A stretch of 64,000 nucleotides of DNA. It comes from Medicago truncatula. Taxonomy: Eukaryota > Streptophyta > Magnoliopsida > Fabales > Fabaceae. Shown piece by piece: positions 37,165-48,754 of the stretch (within the stretch, counting starts at the first letter, position 1; each line of letters opens with the position of its first letter). Location: the NCBI RefSeq assembly GCF_003473485.1, contig NC_053046.1, positions 3,606,001 to 3,670,000 on the forward strand, given 5' to 3'. A program made the position numbers and the translations under genes. The notes beneath the pieces were generated by a model that was not told the origin of the DNA, made no database searches, and saw only the letters and a program-made list of their open reading frames with translations.

Positions 37165-38037
37165 TTACAACCTATAAATGATAAGAAAACAAGGCAAAAC
37201 AGCACGCGAGTCAAAGACCAACAACTCACCATTATCACCACTCACCGAGTCAAACCCAACTCGTCCATCCAACAACGAATCCACAAACCCTACCCGCTTG
37301 GAAACCCTACCCGCTATGACCCGACAAACCAACATAGCCCTTCTTCCTCTACCACCACCAGAACTCTCATGTGCTCCACCGCTGCCGGAAAACGTGCAGA
37401 TCGCTGCTGTACCTTTCCCACCTGGAAACGACCCCACACAAGCTCCACCGTAGGGACCACCACCGGAAGTGGGTCCCAAACAATGAAACCTCATTACTTC
37501 ATTCCCATCAGCAACACACCTAGCATTCTCTTCATGGTTCCTCGACCCGGGTCGGGTTTTCACCGTTTCGCGATACTCTTCAAACCGAGTCACCGTTCTT
37601 GAACCATTGTGAACCTTGAAAATCATTTCAACCCGACCCGAAAACGGTTTGGGTCCCCAGCTAGTGTGAAAAATTATCTCCACCACATTTCTTGAAGGAT
37701 GACCTTCATTAAGCTCCGTTAAAGAAGAGAAACGTGGGTCCGGTGATGGCACCGGCATCGGAATATTATTCCGGTGGGTAGTTGAGTTTGTGCTTCTAGA
37801 ACGGTTTATGGTAGTTTCAAAATCGGTTGTTGCTGTTGGATATCTTGAACTATGATGTTTTTGAAGCGGTTTTTTGGATTTAGGTTTTGTTGTTTCAACT
37901 ACAACATCTTTAATATCTTGAACACTTTTTCTACAACTTGCACTTTGTATTCTGTTTTTTGTGTTTGTGTTTGGGTTGTAAACATCTTCAAATGCTTTGG
38001 ATTTGCATTGCAATGATTTCACCCACCCACCAGCCAT
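37165..38037 (-). CDS. Uncharacterised plant protein with PARP-like C-terminal domain
   Basis: Single exon, 290 aa from the ATG at 38037 (MAGGWVKSLQCKSKAFEDVY); the longer open frame upstream has no ATG. The N-terminal third is polar and basic with CKSK and SCRKSVQDI. From about residue 105 a conserved domain begins: SLTELNEGHPSRNVVEIIFH, SWGPKPFSGRVEMIFKVHNG, then RTVTRFEEYRE, RCVADGNEVMRFHCLGP, a glycine-rich stretch, RRAMLVCRVIAGR and finally LLVFDSRAVLPCFLIIYRL. From memory this matches plant proteins labelled C2H2-like zinc finger or PARP catalytic-like (At1g75710 type). No C2H2 finger is visible, so this belongs to the finger-less branch. The fold is related to ADP-ribosyltransferases but the usual catalytic residues are not evident. 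Function unknown. Confidence 0.88.
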   Translation of the reverse strand: MAGGWVKSLQCKSKAFEDVYNPNTNTKNRIQSASCRKSVQDIKDVVVETTKPKSKKPLQKHHSSRYPTATTDFETTINRSRSTNSTTHRNNIPMPVPSPDPRFSSLTELNEGHPSRNVVEIIFHTSWGPKPFSGRVEMIFKVHNGSRTVTRFEEYRETVKTRPGSRNHEENARCVADGNEVMRFHCLGPTSGGGPYGGACVGSFPGGKGTAAICTFSGSGGAHESSGGGRGRRAMLVCRVIAGRVSKRVGFVDSLLDGRVGFDSVSGDNGELLVFDSRAVLPCFLIIYRL

Positions 38038-38174
38038 AACAATAAAAAAGAACAAGAACAAGAATAACAACGTTTGATGATTTTAAGAAAGAGTTGAACT
38101 ACTTTTTTGGGGAGGTTGAGGATATGTTTGTTGTGACAAAAAGGGTTTCAATTTCATAATGTTGTGGTGTGAAA

Positions 38175-38196
38175 GTCGTACTACTACTACTACTAC
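38175..38196. repeat. (TAC)n microsatellite upstream of the PARP-like gene
   Basis: Six tac/acta triplets about 140 bp before the start codon of the minus-strand gene; likely in its leader or promoter. Confidence 0.6.
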
Positions 38197-38689
38197 GACA
38201 GAGAAAGAATCAGAATGAGAGGAAGTAGTGGAAGCGACATGGCGCCATAATAAATGGATTTTACTACCGTATGGTTGAAGGAAATTATTGTTTTGTCCTT
38301 CTGAAGATTTTGGAATTACCCATGTGGTATCTGTCTCATTTCTCGTAAAACAACAAGGGGTCATTAATTTTGGAAACAAAAATTGCTCATTACATTTGGT
38401 GTTACTTGCAGGTTTGCTTTTGAATCTTGGCCGCATGTTTTTAATCGGATGCACGGGGGTTAAAATTTCATGGGCTCATTTTCACTGTACTTTGCTTTTT
38501 CACTCATTACTTTTTAAGAGGGTCATTAATTAAGCACTCCACAAATTTATTAACCATCATTCCCTTGGTTGGATTGGTATCAATTTTTTCTATCGTTACA
38601 TTTCAACCATAAGCTTGTTGTACCTCATGTGTAAACTATTGGTTTAGTAATTCAATTAGTTTTATCTTTATCTTTGATTAATAGTTTGT

Positions 38690-38930
38690 TTGAAAACTTA
38701 CAGCTTCTGATGTCTTCATCAGAAGCAGAGTCTAGTAGCAAATCTTGGTTAGCGTGTTAACCAATGTAGTTAGTTTATTAGAGAAGTTTGTTACAACGTC
38801 CAGATGTATATATACTCACTCATGTGTTGTAAATAAATGAGAATTCAATTCAATAAAATTACACAAATCTTTTCTCATATCTTTTTCTCTCTCAAAAAAC
38901 CATAGAAACCCATAATCTCAATTTCATCTT
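38690..38930 (+). mobile_element. Possible copia-type solo LTR fragment
   Basis: A TATA-like atgtatatatact near 38801, then tgttgtaaataaatgagaattcaattcaata and a pyrimidine-rich stretch, resembles the promoter-polyA layout of legume Ty1/copia LTRs. No tRNA primer site or coding region was found next to it, and the ends are not defined. Confidence 0.35.
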
Positions 38931-39029
38931 CTTCAATTGAACACAGTTTTAAGTGCTGGTTTCATTCTAATTTCATACATTGTTCCATCATAAACAGTAA
39001 CCGCAACACCGCAACTTTAAATAATAACG

Positions 39030-39300
39030 TAGCAACCGCAACTTCAAATAACAACGAACCAAATTCTGCAAAACAAACTAGAAAGTAAACCTGTAAAATC
39101 ACGTTAGTATTAACTTGAGGCGTCAGGAATACTGTCCTTGGAATTTATCCGCTTCAATGTGCGCAAACTCTCCAGGATTCAACAGGTCCTTCTCCAAGTT
39201 ATGGAGGTTACAGAACAGCAAGAATGATAATTTTATCAGGCAGATGTTTATCTCAGGAAGTAAAATTGGAAGAGAAGAAAACAAAGTTGTGAGGTATCGG
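39030..39300 (+). repeat. Dispersed repeat, copy 1
   Basis: Blocks such as agcaaccgcaacttcaaata, cgttagtattaac, ctgtccttggaatttatcc and tatggaggt match the minus strand of 52225-51960 over about 260 bp. Translated, both read like the end of one protein (ctccNcaatNtgcgcaaact: PPQYAQTP in copy 2), but stops interrupt. It may be a scattered retroelement or gene-tail fragment. Confidence 0.65.
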
Positions 39301-40342
39301 TTTTAATTTTTGTTGCTATTGATCAAAAAACTTGAGAAGAATAGTGCTTAACTTATATATTTTCACACGTGAAAAGAAATTTTTAATATATCAGCAAGTA
39401 CCTGCCTAGTCATGCTAGAATAAAGACCTAATAATAGCTTAAAGTTAACGTTGTGAAGAAATGGTAACAACCTTGACCTAATAAGCAATTTAAATGTGTT
39501 TTAATAATGGTTATTTGCAATGACTCAGCAGATAATTGCTCAAACCAATTATTTAAGAAATGGCAACATAGTAGCACATGATCAGTATAACAATACAACT
39601 TTTGAAATATAAATAATATTCTAAAAATTACAACAAAGCTCAATATCATCTTTTCTCCATTGCACATGATAAAAAAAATTACTATTACTATTTTATATCT
39701 TATTTTTTCTTTTATGATATTTTATACAAGTATGTTATATGTCCCAAATGAAATAAAAAAATAAAGGTTGAACATATTTTTTTTATTTTTTTTTATCCTG
39801 GAGTTTGATTTGGATATGTTGAGGTCAATTTTTCAATCAACCATGCGATTCAATTTTATTTGCAGTTTTTGTTTTGCCACATGCGCAAAATCAAACCACA
39901 AATTCACTTAATTATGGATATTATTGGTAAGTCACTTGAACTCAAACACTATTCACTTCACTTAGCCCAAAACCTTCACCCATCGTCTCTCTTCTAGTAG
40001 CGCTCTCAATTGATTGTATCTCATATTGTAAGTTCTTCTCCCAACTCAACTCATCATCTCTCAAACTCTAATTTTAAAGAAAATGCTAACGAGTGTTCTA
40101 AGTTTATTTTTTAAGAACTTTATATAGTAGTAAATTTTTTTATAGAAAATGGTGCATTCAATGGATCGAAAATTGAAATGTTAAAACATAAACTACATTA
40201 ATTATTTCTTTACTTGCACACCCTTATTTATTATATAATTTTTTTCTTCAATCAACAATAAATATCATGTTGAAAACATAAACTAACTCTAGCTTAAAGG
40301 ATAACATTGTAAAAACAATAGTGATTACAAACAACTTTAATA
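39301..40342. other. Gene-free spacer
   Basis: Nothing recognised in this AT-rich stretch. Confidence 0.35.
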
Positions 40343-40618
40343 CTCCCTCCGGTCCCTATTATAAGATAAAAAACCAAAAAACATCAAAACCAATGTTATA
40401 ATTAATTGTTGTAACTTTTTAAACATTTTTACAAATATAACCTTATAGAATGTTGTGAAACATTAAATACATTCACTAATATTAAAAATACAGTCATTAA
40501 ATTAGGGATACAAAAGTCTTTTAAGTAATAACTACACCTTAAAAGTTGTGACATTTTCTTATAAATTGGACAAAAACTTTTTTTAAAAATTTTCTTATAT
40601 TAAAGACCGGAGGGAGTA
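40341..40618. mobile_element. Stowaway MITE
   Basis: 274 bp (40343-40616) with terminal repeats ctccctccggtcc / ggaccggagggag (last match accggagggag) between TA dinucleotides at 40341-40342 and 40617-40618. This is the standard Stowaway (Tc1/mariner) end and target. Confidence 0.9.
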
Positions 40619-41852
40619 TAAATTTCAACTTTCTTAATTCACGTGATTTTGGCAAAATGGTCTTATATATATAGGAACAGAGGTAGTAATTGAAAAAACC
40701 TTAAAGAGTGTCCTAAAAACACTGTTAGAAAGACCATTAAAAGAAACGAGAGAGTACTCTTATTAAGGTCGGGATTAAGGAGAGCATATTGAGTTACCTA
40801 TTGGAGTCAAAGACTTTGAAAATGTAAGCTTCGTGGCTTTTATGGCTGTCAGTTTAAGAAACTCAAAAAAATAAATGTTGACAGGTTCATTCATTCATTT
40901 TGCAGTAAGATGAGAGTATTTTTTCGGTTTTTATACTGGAAAATGTCAACAATTGATATAATGATATTATGGAATTATGATTTTTATGTGTTTGACTCAC
41001 ATTTTTAATTAAGACAATTTTTTTTTTTGTCGACCATTACTGAGCTGCAGTGTGCCAGCATTGGGTCGTCAGCTTGATGTTTCAATATGCAACAGTTAAC
41101 CAATTAAGGATTTCTCACTTACCCAGCTGGTTCAACGATTTAAGAGTAAACTTGAGGGAAAGAGTAAAGAATTTTTCATTTGCTGGTTGATTTATTTCAA
41201 GTTCATTACGTTTACGTATGCAAGCACTCCAGTTTAATGAGATTGAATTGTCAACAATATGAATGCAGGGGTTGTTTCGTCCATGCAATTCACTTTTTTC
41301 TTTCTTTATTTTGAAAATATACGTATTTTTTAATTACTAGACATAAGGGCAAAACGTTACAGCTATAGGTAGATAGAATTTTAAAAAGAAAAAAAAATAT
41401 GTAACATCATGGGAGTTTGTAATATGAACAGTGTGGTGTGGGGAATAGAAGAATTGAAAGAGAATGGAAACCTGGCACAGAGTTGGGAGGGAGAAAGCAT
41501 CTAAAAAAGCACTGAAATTTAAACTATAAACACGACAGATTTTCTTCCACTAGTAGGACTATAATTTTTGTTTTTTAGCCGAATTTAATAATCATGTTAT
41601 GGAACGCCTCCTTGAGTTCCATTAGAAGCAGACAATTATCTTGAGATAATCAAAGCTTAATAATGTCATGCCATCATATTAAACCCACTAAATGGTCCAA
41701 GACTTGAGGATTTGCGCCTAAATGCGAAAAAGTCGTTAAAATAGTCAAAAGTTACATATTGTTGAATTAACGCACGGTGATTTACGCCTATTAGGGAAAT
41801 TAAATTAATGCATCAAGGCCTATTTTAAACTCTTATAGAGTGTCTTTAGGGT

Positions 41853-41971
41853 ACTCTTATTAGGTCCTCGTGAGCTTAGCTCAGTTGGTTGGAACAATAT
41901 ATAAAATATATATGTAAGGTTCGAAGTTCAAACTCCGACCACCACACAAAAAAAAAAAAAACTCTCATTAG
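41853..41971 (+). mobile_element. tRNA-derived SINE
   Basis: 41864-41960 carries a box A-like gagcttagctcagttggt and a box B-like ggttcgaagttc, then a poly-A run. An 11-bp near-perfect duplication (actcttattag / actctcattag) flanks it. The internal promoter closely resembles a tRNA gene, but there is no cloverleaf, so it is a SINE and not a tRNA. Confidence 0.8.
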
Positions 41972-42460
41972 CATTTTTCGAAAAATTAACATTTGATTTT
42001 TTGTAAGACATAGTTCGACTAAAAATATTGATGTTGTTAGTCCAAACAACATTATTCGGGTTGGAAGTTAAGACATTATAATTTACGTACGTGAGTTTTT
42101 AGCCAAAAACATTAAAAAAATTGAGAGGGTAAAAATATTAAATAAGTATCACCTTGATGTAGCAAATTGGTTAAAGATATTTATCTACTCCCTTCCTTCA
42201 TATATCTAAACATCCATTTGATTTTATTTTTATTCTTAAATGTAAACTCTTTTTCAAATTACTAGATGTATTTATTATTTTTTCCTAAACATACCCCTAA
42301 TTAATACTACCATTTTGTCTTGAAATATTATGAAAAGTCAAATTTAATACACATACAAACAAAGGTCAATTGCGTAATATTAACACACAAAACCGACACA
42401 TTAATTACACGACAATTTTTTTAAGAAATGTGAAAAAGACAATGGATGCCTACATTAAGG

Positions 42461-42859
42461 GACGGAGGCAGTGGCGGAGCCCTTCATGGGCTGGGGTGGG
42501 CCACGGCCCACCCGGAAAAATTAAAAAATCAACGATTATAGGTCTATTTTGCGAGATTTTATGCAATTTTGTGTTGGTTTTATGTTTTAGTTGATCCAAA
42601 TTCCTGCAAAGTGGTGTAGTGGCCCACCCGAAAATTTAAATAATTCAATTATAGGTCTATTTTGCGAGATTTTATACAATTTTATGTCGATTTTAAGTTT
42701 TGGTTGATCCAAATTCCCGCAAATTGGTGTAGTGGCCCACCCGAAAAATTTAAATAATTCAATTATATGTCTAATTTGCGGGACTTTAAACAATTTTTCA
42801 ATAGTTAATTTTAGTGGTCCACCCTGACATTTTTTTCTGGCTCCGCCACTGGACGGACG
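42461..42859. mobile_element. hAT-type element with 'cagtggcggagcc' ends
   Basis: 42469-42851 (383 bp) begins cagtggcggagcc and ends ggctccgccactg. The 8-bp flanks gacggagg and gacggacg differ in one base and fit a hAT target duplication. The inside consists of about three 110-bp repeats (ggcccacccgaaaa ... gtggtgtagt). It sits inside the terminal 'gacggag' of an older Stowaway-like element. Confidence 0.8.
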
Positions 42860-42999
42860 GAGTATATTCACAAATGACTTATATTTATAGGTAGTCTGTT
42901 TTTCAAATGATAATGAAATTCAGACATATACAATAACTTTTTTTGGTACATAGAGAAAAACAAAGAAAAAAAAAACTATATTGTACCCTTAAGAATTGG

Positions 43000-43861
43000 A
43001 CTCTAGACGCATAAACAAGAAGTAAATCTCCCAAACCTGGGAGGGGATTCTCCAAGTTGAACCGAGAAAAATCGTGATTAACACCATGCTTAGTTAAAAA
43101 ATCCGCACACTCATTTGTCTCTCAAAAGGTGTGGGTAAGATGCACATTCCAAGGAAGATTAAGGAGATCGTTGATGTTTCTAATGATAGTTGCATAAACA
43201 TGTCAAACATTGAGAGGGGCTTGAATTAAGTTTATAGCATGCAGGGAATTAGAGTAACAATCACATTCTGGTGCCCTTTATTCCATGACAACTTCAAACC
43301 ATGCATGATTGCAAGTAGTTCCGCATGAGAGTTGTTCGAAATGCCAATAAATCCTAAGAATCCACAAAGCCAAGTATCGTCCGAGACTACCAAAACTGCT
43401 CCCATCAATATTGAAAATCATAGCTTCCATGCGGGAAGGAGGCCAAGAGGTCCATCAATGCTGCGGGCGAGAGAGAACACTTCTACCCAAGGACGTCAAG
43501 AGAGAACTAAGGTAGCTCCCAATATTGTGTCGTAGTTGATGATAACTAGCCTGCTCATTATCAAAATACATTGCATTCTGTGCTTTCCATTTATACCATA
43601 TGCGCCACAAAAATAAGAGGGTCCAAGAGACGAAGACCTTTTTTGAGCCACGAGTGAGTGTGTAACTCCTGGAAGAAGCAGTGCTATTGTACCCCAAAGA
43701 TCTCCAAATACAAGCAGAGAGATGACAATCCCTAAGACAGTGCAAAACATTTTCAACATGATCATTACATCTATGGCACAAAGGATACAAAGCCATATCG
43801 CGATGGTGTAAAAATGCTTTAGTGGGGAGCGACTAAAAATTAAAAAAGAAATATAATACAA
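43000..43861 (-). pseudogene. LINE C-terminal remnant (zf-RVT and RNase H)
   Basis: On the minus strand 43796-43455 reads MALYPLCHRCNDHVENVLHC then LFLWRIWYKWKAQNAMYFDN, the zinc-binding region of plant LINEs. Further on (43440-43020), with many stops and shifts, pieces of the RNase H domain appear: a NNSHAELLAI-like stretch and LREGNECADF-like remnants. The element is old and inactive. Confidence 0.8.
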
Positions 43862-43968
43862 TGTATTAAGATTAATGAAAAAAATATTAATATTTCATTG
43901 ATATTATAATACACACTACTTTGTCAATAAAATAAAATAGAACAAAACACAATCTGTTTTGTTAAAAT

Positions 43969-44043
43969 GACTTAAAACATAAGTTATGCAAGGTTGGAGG
44001 TTCAAACTCCGATCACAAAAAAAAAGACTTATAACGTAAGATA
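43969..44043 (+). mobile_element. 5'-truncated SINE copy
   Basis: 43987-44025 (ggttggaggttcaaactccgatcac plus poly-A in part) matches the 3' part of the SINE at 41864. Near-perfect 18-bp flanks (gacttaaaacataagtta / gacttataacgtaagata) are its target duplication. Confidence 0.65.
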
Positions 44044-44090
44044 ACTTAAGTTTGCAAATGCAAAGTGAAATTTACATATGAATTTGAAAG

Positions 44091-44390
44091 ATGTTCATGT
44101 CATGTTCTAAAAAGAGTACTACTGGTACTAAGTGTACTACTTTTATTATTCGAAAACCTAAGTCTGGTGGTGGTTGGAAAAAGGGAATAGGAAGTGAGGT
44201 GGGGGAGAGCAGGTGGAAATGTTGCCAGCCTTTGTTCTCACGCCTGCGGAATCCATTCGACCTTAGTCCCGGGAAATGCGTACTTGTAGGCGTGCTTTCA
44301 AAATCGATGTGCAATGCAACCAACGACAACCTCCAAAATATGCTTTTACTCCATTTTTTAAATTTAAATTCTTGCCACCTGAAATTGTAG
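44091..44390 (+). CDS. Orphan open frame, 99 aa
   Basis: Starts at an ATG and is locally GC-richer than its surroundings (GGGWKKGIGSEVGESRWKCC...). No domain or relative is recognised, and no splice or promoter signal supports it. It could be part of a decayed element. Weak call. Confidence 0.2.
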   Translation: MFMSCSKKSTTGTKCTTFIIRKPKSGGGWKKGIGSEVGESRWKCCQPLFSRLRNPFDLSPGKCVLVGVLSKSMCNATNDNLQNMLLLHFLNLNSCHLKL

Positions 44391-45131
44391 GTGTTACTTA
44401 TCCATTTGAAACTTGTGAATAGAAAAAAAGAAAAAAAAAAAAAAAACTATGACCTTGAATGGTGATGACAATTTGCTCATTCAATTGCTCCATCCATCCG
44501 AAAATAAGTTATTTTATGCTCTATTCACGTAAAATATTTTGACCATATTTTTTTAGTGTTATATAAAATGATGTTGATTTTGTCTCGATGAATGTATGCA
44601 CAAATATTAAATAAGCACAAACTTTATATAATATTTTGACCATACTGAGATTTTTCTGGTGCTATATAAAGACAAACGTATGCACGTTAGATTTTAACTA
44701 GAGTTAAAAAATCAGATGTCACATTGTCGATTTGAGGATTATTCTCATAGTAGACTCAAAAAATCTAATTCATGGAGATACCCTATAAAGCACCTACTAA
44801 TATCTCTTTCATTAAACAATATACGATAATCGGGCACTTGTTAACATAACCTTAAAATTCTATAGATAACTCTTTTAATTTTTTTTCTTCCAATGGTACA
44901 ATCTAATTAATACTATAAATATCACTTTCAATTCAATATATTTCACAATGAGCGATTTGTACTTATATTAATGGATGATATACCAAGATTTTTTTTTATC
45001 AAGTAGTTTATAGGATATAAATTCTCTTTTTTAGATGAATAAATGGAGGTGTCAGGGGTTTAAATTGTAACCATCATATATATTATGTACTGTCCTACAA
45101 ATAGAGGCGAATTCAAGTGAACAATACTTAA

Positions 45132-45418
45132 TACTCCCTCCGTCCCAAATTGTATGTCACTTTAGAGAAAATTTTTTTATCCCAAATTGTATGTCACTTT
45201 ACAATACTAATGAAACATTAACGTTATTTTTCCAATTATATCTTTAACTATTTATTACTATTTTTTCTTTCAACTCTTTCATTTATCTTTTCCATATCAT
45301 TTATTAATGATAATTTTGTAAAACAACTCATAATATCTATTTCCTACACAATATTAATTACATTTCTTAATATGTGTGAAATGCTCAAAACGTCAATAAA
45401 TTTAGGACGGAGGGAGTA
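45132..45418. mobile_element. Stowaway MITE
   Basis: 45134-45416 (283 bp) with ends ctccctccgtcccaaattgt and the complement aggacggagggag, flanked by TA. An inner repeat (cccaaattgtatgtcacttta) occurs twice near the left end. Confidence 0.9.
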
Positions 45419-45707
45419 TAAGAGTAATATAATAACTTAACATTCTTTCTTTTTTATTCATACATTTTTTTCAATATATATCTTTTGCAGGGAAAGAATC
45501 AAAGCATTTCATTAGATAATAATGTCACATTGAATACACGATAATATATCAATAAATAATTGAGAACTAACTTCTAACAAGTCTGAGTTAATTCTTGAAC
45601 GACTCCATTTAATTGTCTCTGATTAAATTTAACCGAGTCGTTAAAAGTTCAATCTATATAAAGGGATCACACATTAATTAATCATGAGACCCCATTTATT
45701 CATAGAG

Positions 45708-45883
45708 AAATTATATTTGCACAACCACTTTGTGACAATTTTTTTACAACTTTCTCTCTCATACTCACATTATCCTCTTATCCTCTCTCTTCTTTTTTCT
45801 CTCTCTGTTGTTTTTAATCAATGAAAAGAGAGAGAAAAAAGTTGTCATCAAAAGTTGTATGTAATGGTTGTTCAAATATCACT
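45708..45883. mobile_element. MITE with 'atttgaacaacca' ends
   Basis: The left end atttgcacaaccactttgtg is mirrored by gtaatggttgttcaaat on the right, with inner pairing of aactttctctctcat type. The same family occurs at 51297-51465. Confidence 0.6.
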
Positions 45884-46696
45884 ACTATTATTCATATCAT
45901 TTCTTTCGATCTATATAAAGTGATCGATCAAACAAGTCGATTATTTCCCTAACAAACAAGTCGATTATTACGAGAGATAAGTATTATCATGTACACAACT
46001 CTTGTAAAAAGAAAAATCAGAGCACATAATTAGGTCTCTCTCACACACATTTATATAATTTCTATGTTACTTTCCATCAAAACAAAATATTAATGGAGGT
46101 AAGAAAACGTGATAAAAGGGCTGAAAAAGATTACTCCCCTATTTTATTTATTTTTTTAACAAAGTACATATGACAAAAAACACACAGACCATAGTACCCA
46201 AAAAAAGTAGTTAATACTAATTCTTCATCCAAAACTACAGTTATACTATCAGTTATGGATTTTTTTTATATGAATTTTTGGGGAACTAAAAATGGTGGAT
46301 GAGTGCATTAGAATTCTTAGGAGGTCACCAGTCTTAATAAAGCTCTCACCCAAACACTATTTATATTGTGAAATTAAACCTTACACATAAAACATAGATA
46401 TTTAACTAAATCTAACAATTAATACACTTTTTTTGTCAAAATAAATAAATTAATACACTTTAAAATTGTATTGTGTTTATGAAATTAAGGTTTTAAAATA
46501 CTAAATTAATTATACAAATAACATTTCTCTTTATGAAGAGGACTATAAAGAGCAGAATATCAATTTATATCCGTAAGTAGGGATATCCGTAGGGATTGTC
46601 CTATTTGAGGACGCAATGGTGGGATAATATATCTCTGTGAGATGAAGAAAGTCTCCTCCTAGACAGTTTGGAGATAGGGTCGGATCATATCTCCAC

Positions 46697-47684
46697 CTCA
46701 CGGGGGAGTCCATCTTTGCTCCATTTAAGAAGACTTCATTTTTCCCTTTTCATCTCATAGATGACTGACATGTGGCAAATTTAAAACGAAAGGTTGAGAT
46801 TAAAACGTTAAAAAAAAACAGCATGCTCCATTTAAGAAGACTTCATTTTTCCCTTTTCATCTCATAGATGACTGACATGTGGCAAATTTAAAACGAAAGG
46901 TTGAGATTAAAACGTTAAAAAAAAACAGCATGCTCTCTCCTGTATCTAAAACAACCCACCGACCTCCTTCTTCTCATCATCATCCCTGTCCATCTGAATC
47001 CCCTTGCCGGTGCCGCCGCCTCCTTGCTCAGACACAACACAAAAGATTTCACTTTAATTAAACACACACATACACACATAACTAAATAAAAGGTATGGAA
47101 AGGATTTAAGGAGATGAAAGCAAAAAGAAAATTGCTATTTTCCAGAAACAACTTGTAAAACTGAGCAAAAAAGCAATGAGGATGATGACAAACCCAAGCA
47201 ACAACCTAATATTGCTCAATTTCACATCCTCTAACATACCCAGGACCCGTTTTAACCTACAATCCAAAATTCAAACCAATTCAATCCCAATTAATAAACA
47301 AAAAATACAATTAAACACAAAAATACAACAAAACTCGTCAAAAATCAACAAGATAAAAAAGAAAATTGGAAACAACTCCACCGGTGCCGCCGCCGCTTCT
47401 GTCACACTCCGCTTCTGAATCCGCTTCTGTTTCTAAAATCGAGCTTAGCGTTCCATAAAAAGCTGGAGTTAACTTCAGATCTCGCCGGAGTTTTTGTAAT
47501 TGTGCGAATTGGAATATACGAAAATCCGGTGGGTTGTTTCAGATACATGAGAGAGCATGTTGGTTTTTTTTAACGTTTTAATCTCAACCCTTAATTTTAA
47601 TTTTTCCACATGTCAGTCATCTATGAGTTGAAAAGGGAAAAATGGAGCCTTCTTAAATGGAGCAAAGATGAACTCCTCACGGGG
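46697..47684. mobile_element. Mutator-like element with GC-rich captured sequence
   Basis: The element runs 46706-47675 (970 bp) with ends gagtccatctttgctccatt / gagttcatctttgctccatt. A perfect 9-bp target duplication, ctcacgggg, is at 46697-46705 and 47676-47684. Two inner stretches (46950-47040 and 47380-47530) are unusually GC-rich with ccggtgccgccgcc, as in plant coding sequence, and probably derive from captured genes; no protein is identifiable. The left repeat holds an extra 106-bp tandem copy. Confidence 0.85.
46719..46930. repeat. 106-bp tandem duplication within a MULE end
   Basis: Copies 46719-46824 and 46825-46930, starting gctccatttaagaagacttc, are identical by eye. Only one copy exists in the right inverted repeat, so the duplication followed the formation of the element. 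Confidence 0.9.
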
Positions 47685-47758
47685 ACCACACCCCAACTAG
47701 TTTATTGAAATAAACAATCATATGTGTGTGTATGTGTGTATATATATATATATATATT

Positions 47759-48073
47759 TCTATTGTAGTCAACACTTATTACCACAAAATAAGAAAACAA
47801 TAATTGTCATTTAATTGATTGATTTTTTTTTTTGCTCTTCTCCCATTTCTTTAAAAAAAAATATATGCATTTTTTTAGCGTAAAAAAAATAAAGGGTGAA
47901 GAAAAAAAATTGTGGTCAAATTACAACTTTGATGCTTATTTTACCATTAACCCTAAAAATTCTTTTAACGTGAAAAAAAAAAGCAATGGGAGAAGAACAA
48001 AAAAAAAAATCAATCAATAAATGAGAATTATTGTTTTCTTATTTTATGGTGATAATTGTTGAGTACAATAGAA
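47759..48073. mobile_element. Fold-back MITE
   Basis: About 315 bp; the left part (tctattgtagtcaacactta, then ataagaaaacaataatt) returns inverted at 47970-48073. Poly-T and poly-A blocks near gctcttctcccatt lie at the inner edge of each arm. Nothing coded. Confidence 0.7.
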
Positions 48074-48187
48074 AATGGAATTAAAGCCTACCATATCAAT
48101 TAATCTAAGCCATTAATCAAAATTGCAATTAAAGATCAAGATTTGGAGTAAGTTATTACCCTTACTCTTGGAGTCAAAATATTCTCC

Positions 48188-48238
<51 letters not shown>

Positions 48239-48719
48239 GTTAAATATGTTTCTAGTCCCTATAAATATACCAACTTTTCGTTTTAGTCCCTCTAAAATTT
48301 TCCTTCAACTTTTAGTCCCTATAAAATTTTCAATCACTACTTTTAGTCTCTATTTTTAAATTAATTTTAGTATTTTTTAATGAAATTGTGCAGAAATGTA
48401 TAGAATATTGTAAAAGTATTTCCCAAAAAAAATTAGAATTTTTTAACAAAACATAAATTTAATATGAATTTTTAACCATCAAAAATATAAAAATTCATAT
48501 TTTGTTAAAAAATTCTAAATTTTTTTAGGAGAGATTCTTATAATATTATGAATTTTCCTGCAAATTTTTATTCAAAAATGTGAATTCTACATATGAGTTT
48601 ACTTTAAAAGAGGGACCAAAAGTGAAGATGTAAAATTTTTGGAGGACTAAAAGTTGAAGGAAAATTTTAGAGGAACTAAAACGAAAAGTTGGTATATTTA
48701 TAAGGACCAAAAACATATT

Positions 48720-48751
<32 letters not shown>
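48188..48751. mobile_element. Fold-back MITE inserted in an (AT)n microsatellite
   Basis: The element spans about 48237-48725, with ends gggttaaatatgtttctagt and the complement of ggaccaaaaacatatttaac. It is bordered on both sides by long (AT)n runs (48188-48235 and 48726-48751), as if it entered the microsatellite at a TA. Inner 'tagtccct' blocks repeat three times per arm. A truncated relative is at 25327. Confidence 0.8.

Positions 48752-48754
<3 letters not shown>

Noticed and set aside
38083..38454. 123-aa minus-strand frame upstream of the PARP-like gene
   Set aside because: Lies in the leader or promoter, has low-complexity Val and Ser runs from a TAC microsatellite, and no protein features.
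41871..41940. Possible tRNA gene (gagcttagctcagttggt ... ggttcgaagttc)
   Set aside because: Only the A and B boxes fit; there is no acceptor stem or cloverleaf, and poly-A plus target duplication mark it as a SINE.
48123..48359. 78-aa frame with (YI)n run
   Set aside because: Translation of the (AT)n microsatellite and a MITE end.
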